The translations under genes and the position numbers were made by a program. A stretch of 64,000 nt of DNA from Chara braunii (taxonomy: Eukaryota; Streptophyta; Charophyceae; Charales; Characeae), in contig BFEA01000338.1 of assembly GCA_003427395.1 (NCBI GenBank), positions 1,077,790 to 1,141,789 of the forward strand, in the 5' to 3' direction. The stretch's first letter is position 1. Each line of letters starts with the position of its first letter. The notes beneath the pieces were generated by a model. That model was not told the DNA's origin. It was given only the letters and a program-made list of their open reading frames with translations, and searched no databases. Shown here piece after piece: positions 1-12,300 of the stretch.

Positions 1-1240
1 TTCTCTTCCTCCCCTCCCTTCTCTCCTTACCTCCCTCCCCGCTCCCCCCTAAAGGCGCCCGACTCTCCTTTTCTCCTTTCCTATTTGCCATTATCTCGTT
101 TTGCGTCGTGTGTGGTATCCAATTTCCTGCTGTGGATCTTCTCCCGTATAGACGCTCGACCGCGCCGGGGAGAGTAAGCCTGAATCCAGGTAAATCGCGC
201 TCAGTACGGAATAGATGCTGGTCTTTGTTGCCTCTCTTTCGCCGCGTATCCCCGAACCTCTGGATGCCGGCCCCCTCTCCTCCTCTCCCCCAACTGTTCC
301 CCTGGCGCAGTAAGGTCTCCCTCCCGCGCGGATGGACGCTGGTTGCTATCGTCTGTCTTTCATCTGTTCGACAACGAATTTGTTTGCTCTCTTAACCTCT
401 TTGCTAGTGCTCCCTCTCATCTTTTCTTTTTTGAGTCTGAAAACCCTTCCTTCGTATGCTGATTCTCTTTGTCTCCCCGACTTTTCCCTCTTTCTCCTGC
501 CTGTCATTACTGCTTTTCAATCCTTCTGTCTTCATCTGATCCTTCTCTTCCTCCGTCATTTGTGGACTTCTCTACCTTCTTCTGGGTGGACCGAAGAAGG
601 AGAGGTGTTTCTTGTTTCGTTTTTTCTCTCTCTGGCTTTCCGATTACTACTCTACTGCGCAGCATTGTGCATCTCAGTCAGCGCGTTCGCTGTCCGCCTG
701 TTTCCGATCTGTTCAGCACGATCGATGTCGGTCTCTTTCCCATCCGCTTAGCGCGGTTGTCGCCCTCCTCTCAGCAATCCGTCTGCGTCAGTGTGTGTCT
801 ACCCTTCGGTCATCGTTATGTTTTCATCCCCCCTCCCCCCCGTCCATGGTGAAATTCCCTGCACGGGTGGCTATGCCCGTCGCTCGCTCTGCCTGCAAAG
901 TCTGAATGAGCTCTTCTTTCCCTCCGTGGTAAATCGACCTCCGTCGGCTGCCAACATTTTCTTCGTCCTCTCTTTCATTGCCATCCCTGCAATCGCTCCC
1001 ATTCACTCGTTCGTTTTGTTCTTTCTCTCCCTCGTTTCTTCTTTTTATCCCTCTAGCTTCATCTCCTCTCCCTTCTTTTCTCTTCGTTCTTTTCTCTCGC
1101 TTCTCCTCCCTCTTACGCTCCCTCTTCCTCTCCCTCCTCTTCCTCTCCCTCTTCTCTTCCTCTTCTTCTTCTTCTTCTCCCTCTCCCCCTCCGTCCTCTC
1201 CCTCTTCCCGTCCCTCTCCCTCTTCCTCTCCCTCTAGCCG
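1..1240. other. Pyrimidine-rich tract upstream of the GT92 gene
   Basis: The plus strand is dominated by C and T, mostly as TCTCTCC/CTTCCTC runs, densest at 1020-1240. Open frames here are rich in Leu, Ser, Phe and Pro only because of this composition, and none resembles a known protein. It could be promoter, 5' UTR or intron of the downstream gene; the sequence alone does not decide. Confidence 0.5.
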
Positions 1241-1569
1241 GTAGCATCAGGACCCTCCATTGGGCCAGTCGCTGTGCCTCCGCTGCGGTCCCCTCCCGCT
1301 ACGAACGTCAGCAGTCTCTTGACATTATCGAATTGTCTTAACTCTTCCGGTCGATTATTGTTGTTGGCCACCTCCTTGCAGGAATGGTGTGGATCGCCGT
1401 TTTGAATCAAGTGTTTTCACTGAATTCGGGAGTTGGGTCCTGGTATTGAAGAGGGTTTGGGATCGAAAAGGGCTTGATTTTGTATTAAAATGTTCGTGGA
1501 CTCGTTATTATTTCTCATTGTCCATGTGCTCCTGTTATGTGGATGGTGCTGTTTGTTCATCGTCGTTAG
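1241..1569 (+). other. Probable intron or leader before the first readable GT92 exon
   Basis: No conserved coding was seen. The stretch ends in a pyrimidine-rich run and TTAG at 1566-1569, a good 3' splice acceptor. An in-frame TAG forms part of that acceptor, so the downstream frame cannot extend through it unspliced. An upstream exon with the membrane anchor and stem usual in plant GT92 proteins should exist, but I could not identify it. Confidence 0.4.
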
Positions 1570-1719
1570 ATTTCTGTGACAACAAGTACATCTGGGAGTG
1601 TCGAGCAACTGGTCCCATGGATCCTCTACCACAAGACGCTGGGAGTGGATCAGTTCTACCTCTTTGCTGAAGGCAAGGCTGCAGCTCCAAATGCGACTTC
1701 TATATTACGGAGGATTAAG
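1570..1719 (+). CDS. GT92 exon 1 (first readable)
   Basis: 50 codons, phase 0 at both ends, TTAG acceptor and GTGAGG donor. It encodes the [19 protein letters not shown] block that opens the GT92 domain. The acceptor was chosen because the frame is closed by the TAG just upstream. Confidence 0.8.
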
Positions 1720-1766
1720 GTGAGGCCATGCGGATGTTTGTCTGCAGGTGGCTGTCTGGAGACGCG

Positions 1767-1827
<61 letters not shown>

Positions 1828-2007
1828 AGAGAGGGGAGTCTATGCGGATGTTTGTCTGCAGGTGGCTGTCTGGAGACGCACGCACACACACACACACACA
1901 CACACAGAGAGAGAGAGACGCACACACACACACACAGAGGGGGGAGTCTATGCGGAATGTTTGTCTGCAGGTGGCTGTCCGGAGACGCAAACACACACAC
2001 ACACAGA

Positions 2008-2053
<46 letters not shown>

Positions 2054-2092
2054 NGGAATGTTTGTCTGCAGGTGGCTGTCTGGAGACGCACA

Positions 2093-2162
<70 letters not shown>

Positions 2163-5100
2163 CACACACACACACACACAGAGGGGGGAGTCTATGCGGA
2201 ATGTTTGTCTGCAGGTGGTTGTAGTCTCTTAAGTTCTGGCATCCCTCTCACATTGCGCCTCTAGAATTTAAGAGTTGCATTTGTGGAACTCGGTGCACTT
2301 CGCGGGATTGTATGACATTTTTAGTTTGTGTTTCAAGGATGGTGCAAAGTGGTAGTTCTTGCACTGCTAGTTTTATGGCCCCCTCTTGCTGTTGAGTTGT
2401 GTATGTAGAGTGTCGTCTTGAAGCCGTGGAGATCATTGATGAGAGAGGCATCTGAAGAAGAAGATCAGAAATGCTGCTCATGATTCCAGCCAGTTGGGTT
2501 GGTGCTCCGGACATGTGTTGTGGCATAGTAGCAGGGTTGAGGTGGGTGGGTGGCCGGCCAGTAGTTGGGTGGTATGATAGATGGTGCTTGAGGTGAAGCG
2601 TACGTAGTATCTGATGGGCTTGTCTGTTATCTGCGTTTTGTCCTGCATGGCTGCCTGACATGCAGGGTGTGAAAGTCATTGTGAGAGACAAGGAACTTGA
2701 AGAGTTGCAAGCAAGGAGGTAAGGACAAGGGATGACTTGTGGCGTCTGGATCTTGAGGGCTTGTTTGCTGATGCTGCTGATGCTCTTATGCATGAGGCTG
2801 TTTGGCTCTGTCTCGTGCTACCTTTTTGTCTCCCTCATTCTTGACTGCTCCTGGATTAGTTCGTGTAGTCTGAGCAGAAAACAAGCTTGCTTTACCTTCT
2901 GAACCCCTTTGCACTGCTGCCTCTTTCCTCCCTGCACCTGCGCTCCAAGGCCTTCTTTCAAAAGGTATCCCTCCGGCTTCTGTGCTATGCAACCTGTTGC
3001 ATATGACTGACGAGCTGTGGAATGGAAGGATCGAAGGACAGCATGGGAATTATTTTTTGCATTTTTGGTGCTAGAGGCATGTCAGAGTGACAAGGGACAC
3101 TTTTGGCGACACGTGTCATGTTGTGAGAGATGTAGTGTAGGGAGGCAATTTGACATCGGGAGGGTCAGGGGTACCTGGGTGCAGGTGGATGTACTCGTCT
3201 GTTATCTGACAGACTGCCGTTGATAAATAAGCGGCTAGATGATAGAGAAGTAGCTCATTGCTAAAAAGGGAAAGCAAATCTGCAGGTGGATGTAGAATGC
3301 TGAAAGTCTAACCTAGGTTGCCTTATTTGGTTTTCAAGGGGTTCAGTTGTGTATGGACTTTCTGCATTGTTCTTCCCAATGTCTCTGCTCTGATCACTTT
3401 GGCTGGATTCTGTTGTTGGTACTTGCTTCTCTACTCTGTGCAGCCGTATCTGGAATGAAACATGGCTTTCAAGTTTCTTTTACCGGCCTTGCAACTATGA
3501 GCTCTTTGTAAAGCAGACACTTAACATGGAGATGGCCATTGCATTTTCACGGGTGAGTCAGAACGGTGAAGAGGTTTGGGCGCTCTTTGAACCATTGGTT
3601 TTCTAGTTCCTTCTGCCCCCGCCTTCCCCCTTTCCCCCTTCCCCACCAAATTGGTAGCTTTCGTTGGGCAAATGGGCCAGTTTGAGCCAGTTTGGGCGCA
3701 TAGGGTGCGTTCTATTCGAATACAACTCGAGTTCTATTCGAATAGCCCCAAAATTTGAATACAATGCATATGCAATGATGCATTCTTTTGATTTTTTTTT
3801 TCAAATTGTGAAACTCGAATACCATGCATATGCGTTACGTTCGGGGGAAGAAGGTAGCACTGGAGTGCGGTGTATCTGACCGTGATCACCGCAAAAGGGA
3901 TGTTTTTTTTTTTTTTTTTGCTTCTTTTGTTGTGGCTTGGACATATGCCCTCACCGACGGCACAATCATGCTGGCACTTCATAGAATGTATGTGACAGCT
4001 ATCACGACAGTAGGGAAGCTTTTTTTCCCCCCCCTTCTCTTCTTTTTTCGTTCTTCTTTTTCCAGAAAAGAAAAATGAAATGTTGCCGCGCAAACGCCAG
4101 GCTCAGCAAAACTCGCAAAACTCGGTACACAATCGAAATCAGGGTCGGCAAAAACAGGCTTGGAGGTAGTGGTGGTTTAAGAGTCTGCTTTTGAAAGTCT
4201 TTCTGAGCCTGATAGTGGTATCAGCATGTGAATTTGACAAACTGTCATTTCGTGTGTGCATCCAGCTGGACTTGAATGTCTCTGGTGGATAGGCCATGGT
4301 CTATTACAGGGTCATATCTGCTGTGACTCTTAGCCTGTGGACGCTGTCTCTCCCATGCCCATGCCCAGTATACAATATATTTTAGCTGACTTGGTCGTCG
4401 TGCAAGTTCATGCTCTTAGTGCCGATGTTTTTGTCATATTTGTGACCGTTGGTTTTGATGTTATTCCCTGAACCTTTTATGTTATGTTGCTTGCCTAGGA
4501 TGCTGCTGCTGCTCAGCTTTTCCCTTGAGCTTGTGTTTTTATTATTTTTAATTTATTATTATTGTTACTATTATTTTAAGATAAATAGGTCCATATGGTC
4601 CTGGCTCCGTATCCAGTCTGGGGAGCCTGAGTCGGGTTCATTTCTGGTGCATGGACGTTAAGCTCTTCTGCCAACAGGTTGAATGGACACCTTTTGCTAT
4701 CAAGCTTGCAGTCCTTGCAGTTGCTGGGGCGCAGGTACACGAGGAAATGCCCGTCTTTCTCTATCCATGACATGTCAATGACGGCATGAGGCAGAGGATT
4801 ATTTTTGGGAGCGAACACTCTTTTTTTGATGTGTTGGCTGCGGAAGTCGATGTTTTGAGCTCATGTTGAAAATGAGTTTCGACAGTGGATGTTCTGTTAT
4901 CTCACTAGTAGTCTTTTGGATTTTGAGCTTTTGGAAGGGGGCATGATCTGACATATTTTCTTCTTCTCCTTTTGTTGTTGATATTTGTATTCTGTATGTG
5001 GTGTGGGTGTTGGCGTGAGGGGCTGTTTAGGAGGCAGGAATGGATTGGATTCTACATATAGACACAGATGAGCTGATGTGGCCTGCGGGTGTGGAGGACT

Positions 5101-6296
5101 TCTCGTTGAAAAAACTGTTTCATGATGTAGATCCCAAAGTGGACACGATTGTTTTCCCGAACTATGTGAGTTGACAAGTGAACTTTTTCCCATTTTGTGC
5201 TGGACGACTTTTCACACAGTTGCCTGCCTGTCTGTCCGTTCGTTTCGAAACTTTGCCATGAACTTTTGCATTGAAAGTCATGCATGAGTTTATGCTGAAC
5301 AATCTGAGCTTGTTAAGGTCATGTCGAAGCCTGCCGAGCATGTGATATGAATAGAATGTACGCTCTACATGAATGAATAAAATGGACGAATGGGAGTCGG
5401 GCAGTGCTGAAAGGAACTGTCTTCTTAACCCCCCAAAAAGCGCATGTACGTCGTATATGAAGGGAAACGAGTGTACGGGGTATGTTTTTATTCAAATACA
5501 AGGCATGTGTTTTATGCAACAGATTTGGGGGGTACTCGTTTTTGGAAAAGGACCTGTATAGGTGCCGTGTTATTTGTTTCTTTGATGGCTGGAAGTTGTT
5601 CAAAGGTATGAAAAGCTGGAGGACTTCGTAGCATCCATTCAAGTGTAGTTGAATTCTGGCTCCCCCTGAAGCATCGTTGGTACCTGTCTCCAGTGAACCG
5701 GTTTTGAAGGCATTCCACCAGTTGAGCTGGCGACTTTCACCACTTCGCGCCTAATTCACCGCCTACGTGCCCTTTACGCCCTGTTTGTATGAAGGTTACA
5801 CATTCCATGCCTTGTCTGCTTGAACGCTGCTAGGTGAGAAAGAAAAGAAAAGAAGTTTAAAACACACACACACACACACAAACATGTGCCTCTCAATTCG
5901 AGCCTTCCGCTATCTTTACCGAACGTGTCCTGCAAACCTTGTCCCTCCCTCAGCCAGGCCACATATGATGTGTGATGTGCAAGGGGACAGAAAAAAGTCA
6001 GAAACACCGACCTTCAAATCGGAGTCTCCCCTGACCCATCTAAACCACAAGGAGGTTGTTAAAAAGGAAAAAGAAATAAAAATGTCTCAGTGACCGTACA
6101 CCCTGAATACTGCGTACGTATTTTGTATTCGATTGTACTTGTGGCCCAGCTTTGCGGTGTTGCACTGGGAGCGGTGCTCACTGTGCCGTACCTGCATTGG
6201 TGATATGGGCCACTGCACGCAAAACTTAAGGTGCAGTGTGCTGATCACACATAACAGCACTTTGTGCGCACACAGTTTCGTGTTTTTTTTTTTTTT

Positions 6297-6360
<64 letters not shown>

Positions 6361-9300
6361 GAGAAGTTGCTTGTATATACGTTCAAGGATGCAATGTGCC
6401 CTTATCCAAATCATGAACTTTGGTTGGGGGTCGTGTCCTCAAATCTATACAGGCTGCAGGTCTGATACTGTCGTAACGAAGGTACATACTCTCCGCGAAG
6501 TCCCTCACCACGGCTGTATTGGACCTGAAAGTTAGGTTGCAAGTATTGGAGGACGCGTCGATTAGGGGTTGCAAGTCCGACATGGTCATGGTGAGGGTGT
6601 GTGGTCTTCGGGAAGAACACTTTTCTATTTTTCATTTGCTCTTTCGATGAGGGGTGCTGTGTTATAGAATGTGCACAACCAACTAAGCGCACTGCATCCA
6701 TCTCTTGAAACACTTCTCGAGAACACAGCACCCTCGTCATGACTGTATCAAAGCTTGATGACACAACGGCCAGTTTTGGCTAACAGAACGTACCCATCAT
6801 GACTATGTCGGTTGTTTGTGGAAGATGACTTGTATACATTCGATGACACAATTGATGCTGTTCGAGAACACAGTGCATCCTCATCATGCCTGTATCAGAC
6901 CTGAGACGTAACTTGTATACATTCCAGGCCACAATGAAAGTTCATGTCTACATTCGAGTGCGGCCCTACTTCTTTGTTTGCATGGGGCTGTACTTCTTTG
7001 TTTGTAGGGGCTGTTTACATTTTTCTTGGTGGAGGTGTGAGTGGTGGTACCACCCCGTGCCCCCTTTTTTCTAGGGTTGAGGAACCCCTATTATTGGCCC
7101 GGCGGTGCATTCTGTGTGTCCGCTGCATACGCTGTGCGCATGGCGCGCACAACATGCAACCAGCATTTCACGCTCATGGGTATTCCTTTCAGCTGCGTGT
7201 CAGAGTCAGATTGGCTTTCAACTAAGAGCTGGCTATTCCCAGTTATCCCCTTTCATTGCAAGCTCGAGTCTTCGTAGTGAGTTCAAGTATGATTCAAATG
7301 CAGTGTATGTATGCTCTAGCGCACAGTCTATTTGGAAAGTTAGACAGAGATTAATGAAGACCCCTTTTTCAGAGGTGAGTTGAAGTGAATATGCATGCAT
7401 TTTTATTTATGGTGAAGAAGGTAATGGCAAACTGACAGTTATGGATAGGTGGTTCTGCCAGGACAAATAAATAGGTCGATGTGAGACATGAGACTTTTGG
7501 AACTGTCGACTGGGCGTTGAGGTATGAAGCAGAGAAAATGTAAATAGAGTTCAGCCGACTTCAGCAAGCTGAACTCATTTTGGAGGAAAAAGTTATTACT
7601 CTGGGGGCAAGACATTGAAGTCAGCCCAGCATATGTTCCTCTGTGGTCAAAACTGGTAATGAAGAGGCTGCAAGTTCGAGTCGCTTCGGAATCAGATGGG
7701 TGCAGAAGTGCAGGTGCACTGTTAGTCAGCATCACAGCCTCACTCAAGGTGATTGGGGAATGCTAAACAAAAAAAAAAAGAATACTGAGGGCGGGTTGCT
7801 AGCTTCATTTGGCTTTACTGTACGTTGGGGAGAATGAACAGAGGGAGTGGGGTTGGGGGTGGTGTGGCTATGGTGGTCAAACATGATGATGCAGCAAAGG
7901 GATGCATGAAGAGGTGAGGGATGATGTTTGCATGGTGGATGATGAGGACCATGACTGGGATCTATGATGATGAGCAAGCTTTTGTATCATCTGATGTAAG
8001 TGGTGCGCTTGTGCACAGTTGTGCTGCAACAGTGCGGTGTGGGTGGTGGGGTTCACATGTACATTCTCAACAGGTGCTGTGTGCCATGGGCATGGTCGAC
8101 GATGGCAAATACCTTTTGAGGCATCAGTACATTTGGTGGATGAGATGATCGGAGGATGAAGAGCAAGAGTAGCAGGGGAAGCAGTGGGTGGAAGATGGAG
8201 CAATGTTGGGAAGGAGATGACAGACGATAACGGAGGGAGAAAATGAGAAAGAGGAATGAGCTGGCGATGTGCGCTATAAGAGGAGGTTCAAGTGGCGTTG
8301 CATGGTTGCTTGTGTGCAGTGCGATACGTCTTTCCCTGTTCTGTCATAATCTTTTTTTCTAGCGGGGGGGAGCTATGATGACCTAGAAAAGAGAAAGGAA
8401 GGAAAATGAACTGGTGATGTGAAGGAATACTCGTAATATAATCTCCCCTGTCCTGTCATTTCAAAAACCACCCTTACTGTTTTCGGGAAAGAAGTGACAC
8501 TGACGTAGATTTGAGCGCTGACCTTCACAAGGATTCCTGTTGTGCCCACAATGCAGGAGTCGGCCATCGAAAGGGAGGACATCAAACATCCTTTTACTGA
8601 GGTGAGTTACGGCTGTTTCCCGTCGTGCTATTCCTATGTCCTAATCTCCCTTTTGGGGTAGGTCTATAATCAGTATGCTCCAGTGTGGAGGGTGATCAAT
8701 AGAACTGACGGTAGTCAAACTCCTGAAAATGGTGTTATGAAAAGCAGTGCATGCGTATTGCATGTTGGCATATAGTGCTGCTGTGAGCTGGTTTGTTCAG
8801 AACTGATGCAGCATGTTCTTTTCGTCGAACTTCACAAATCATGGGTGTAACATGTAAGACAAGACAGTTGTGATCGTCAGGTGCTGCGCTTTTGTAAGTT
8901 TATGAATCACAGTTGGTGATCAATGATCATCATAGTGCTTTCTCACTGCTCAATTTTCTAACAGCTCTGGCTGCCACACTCTGCACTTTTATAAGGTCAC
9001 CGGTGACAGTTGGTGATCGTTGTACTGCTTGCCGAATCATGATTTTTTTTAATGGGAAGTACAGTCTTCGCTACATAGGAACCAAGAGTTGGGCTGAGCT
9101 TGTAAATCCCAGTAAGGAAAAAGAAACCGAACAATGAAACGAGAAACTACTAAAGGACGAAGAAAGAACGACGAACCAGTATGCCTCCCTCTCCACTTTT
9201 TTGTCTGGCGCATTGATTTGGCTTTTGTTATGGCAAAATACGTTTGGCAAAAAACCAATGTGCATTGGTCTGGTTATTGCCCTTTGATTAGGCCTTGTGT

Positions 9301-12300
9301 TACCTGCACTCTTGTTGAAGCAAAATAAGTTTGAGACAGTGCAATGCATCCCAACTCAGAAGAAGTGGCCCTAGACTGACTAATGTAGAGGAATGAAGAA
9401 TGGATGAAGAGGAAGAAGAACACACAAGATTGAATCATTGTGATCCAGCTCCTGTTGCCATCCTCTCGTATCCCTCACGTAAGTGTTGACGCCTCATGTT
9501 TGCCTTTGAACCCCCAGTACCTTGCCTTTGCTTTTTTTCACCTCGGGCGTGCTCGAAGGCAGCCCCACAAGGTCAGCACATCTTCAGGATGGACTCGATT
9601 TTGAAGCAGGAGAAGCACTTCAGCCACCGTGATTTCTGTTTTCTGTTTCTGGAAAATCACGAAGAAAAAGGAAAGAAGAATGCACCACTTAAAAAAAGAT
9701 AACATGATTCCATGGGTACAAGAAAAAACGAAAAAGATGTTGCGATTCCTTGGGGAAATTCGGGCTCTTTTGTACGAGGCAAGATTCTGCAAAGTATATG
9801 GACTGCGTTTGTGAACTGTATACGTTCATACCGTTCCATCTTCAGATACGTAATTGCTGTTGTGCACATTAACCAGGGGCATATTGTAGACGAGCAGAAT
9901 CACAGCTGACACGGCATTCCGTTGTCACTGACAGCCTGTCCTCACATCATGCTGTACGAACGAATAGGGCGTTGCTGCAGAAGAACAAGAACTCCTCACA
10001 TTACAGACAACGTCTGGTTGTTGCAGATTACCCTTTTGTTCGCTCTCGTGTGGCCTCACACTATTTATCTGTAACTCATTGTTCCGTACCCAGAATGCAC
10101 ACATTTCTGACAATGTGTCTGGTTGTTGCAGGTTACCCTTTTCAAAAAGAATTATGACCATGTTCCCAGAGAAGTGTACTTTGGCCACTACAAGGAGGTG
10201 AGAATCCATCGGTTCATCAATGCATCCTGACAGTTTCCCTACGTTGATGAATGTGTGGTGAAATCTTCCGTGGGTGTAAATTGCACTGTGCCGCAAATGT
10301 CGCGGTGAGGATTTCACCTGTGTGACTGCACTTTGTTCGATGACCTTCTCCTGCTCTCGACTCCCTCCACCCTCCTGTGCTTCCCCTCCAACCCCCCCCC
10401 CCCCGTCTGATCACTGCCCAACAAAAAAAGAGGGCCAAGAAGAAGAACTCCACGCACAAACACTGCTCGTCTCCCTTGGACAGTTTCACCGTGCATTGTG
10501 GTCAGTTAAGTTCAATTGTGGTTAAAAAAGTTGAATCAGTCTGTCTGGAGCAGTTTACATGTTTTCTCTGACTTTTGTGAAAAGACTCTAGCATCATTGG
10601 TGTTGAAATTTGTTGGTAATCCAGCTTTCACCCCTTTCTCCTCGGCAGTGTGTGCTTTACTTCTCCTTTTTTTTTTTTTTTTTTTTTTTTTTTTGGATCC
10701 CGTTGTGTGGTCTTGGCTCATGCCACATGTTTTTCCCTCTTCAGGAGAATGTTCGTTGGTTAATGGAATGCATGGACATCCGTGTTCCCTCTGGTTCTGA
10801 TGTTTTGCTGTTGGCTCTCCGTATTGAATGTATTTTACTGAGCAGGCTACTCGTGACAATCCTAACTATTTCTTAACGTACGGAAACGGGAAGTCAGCAG
10901 CTCGGATAATTGATGGCCTGAGGCCGAATGGTGCTCATCGGTTCCACAACTACATTAAGCCACCAAAGTAAGCCAGCTTTTGATCTTATGTCAGCCCAGT
11001 CTTGGAATATCTAAAGTTGCTGTGACCTAATGTTTGTTGTTCCATTTACCTCCCTCAGTTCGTTTGTCTTCTGTCCCTTACCACCCATTTTTTTGCTATC
11101 TTCCTTGTGGCCCACTGTTATCCCAAAGTTTGCCCTAGTGCATGCAAAGCCTGAACCTAATATGTGGATGTGAGAGCGGATTGGCTGTATGGATGCTTTG
11201 GAGGTTGTTGCAGCATATGATTATTGCCAATCTGCTGCAGATTAATGCATTGGTGGTTGTTTACCCCCTCTTGTCATTCGATTGCTTTCATATTGTTGTC
11301 TACTAGTGAGGCTGTGTGCTTTTTGGTTGTTTACGCCCTCTCGTACATTCGATTGCTTTCATATGGTTGCCTACTGTTGAGGCTGTGCGTTTTTTGCTCT
11401 TTTGCATCCTCTTTAGCAGCTTTGTTCGCATGGTATTGAAGATGCTGATTGAAGATACGGATTGAAGATACTGATTGAAGATGCTGATTGAAGATACTGA
11501 TTGAAGATACTGATTGTCAAGGTTCTTTGTCTCTTAAACCGCTTTGAATAAATTTTTTAAATACCTGTTTCTGTAGGCGTTTCTTTATGCGTAACGCGTG
11601 AAATTGGTCTTTGGGGAACCTCTCTCGTTGATACGTAATGACACTGTTTTGTGTGAACCTTCTATTTGTGTTGTTCAGCCAGTTCATTTTGTTGCTCTTC
11701 TGGACGTAGTGTCTGTGGTATGGGAGTAGAGTGAAGTTGACTGAGTAATTGGACTTAGGCGTACGCAGACTTTGCCTTTTCATGAGTGTATGTGATGGTA
11801 ATTATGGTTTAGATTTTGCCCTAGCCAGCATGTACTTAAAATTTTAAACCGCCAGTAGTTGTGCAGTCAGTTTCTCTGATGCGGCGGTGCACGCCCTGCA
11901 ACATTCGAGGTTCCGCCCACTGGAGTTCTCTGATGCAGCCAGGAAATAGCTCGCGCTGGTTCATATTTCTTTTTCTTTTTTTTTTTGGCGGGGGGGGGGG
12001 GGGAGAGGAATCTGGTTTGGCAAAAGGAAGCCTCAAGTACTGAATTTCAATTGTAGTACTACCAAAACAGAAGGGTGACTCGATGAAGTGGGTGATGCCC
12101 TCTGGAAATGTTTGCATTGAAGTACGTTGTGGCTGTAGTCTCGGTCCTTGTGTGTGCAAGCCAGTTGGAAAAATGAAGTGTGTTTCATCCATTAAAAAAA
12201 AAATTGCCGTGCAGTTCGAACTCCAAAACGAAATTGTTTTGCGGTGGGAGAGAGCATTTGACAGGGTTACAAAGGAAAAGGGGCCTAGTTGGGTGATGCA

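Noticed and set aside
332-751. 139-codon open frame rich in Leu, Ser and Phe that looks like a membrane protein
   Set aside because: Produced by the pyrimidine-rich composition; overlapping frames in the same region look alike, and it does not connect to the GT92 exons.
1576-2264. Long His/Thr and Arg/Glu repeat frames
   Set aside because: Translations of CA and GA microsatellites; only the first 48 codons (exon 1) are real coding.
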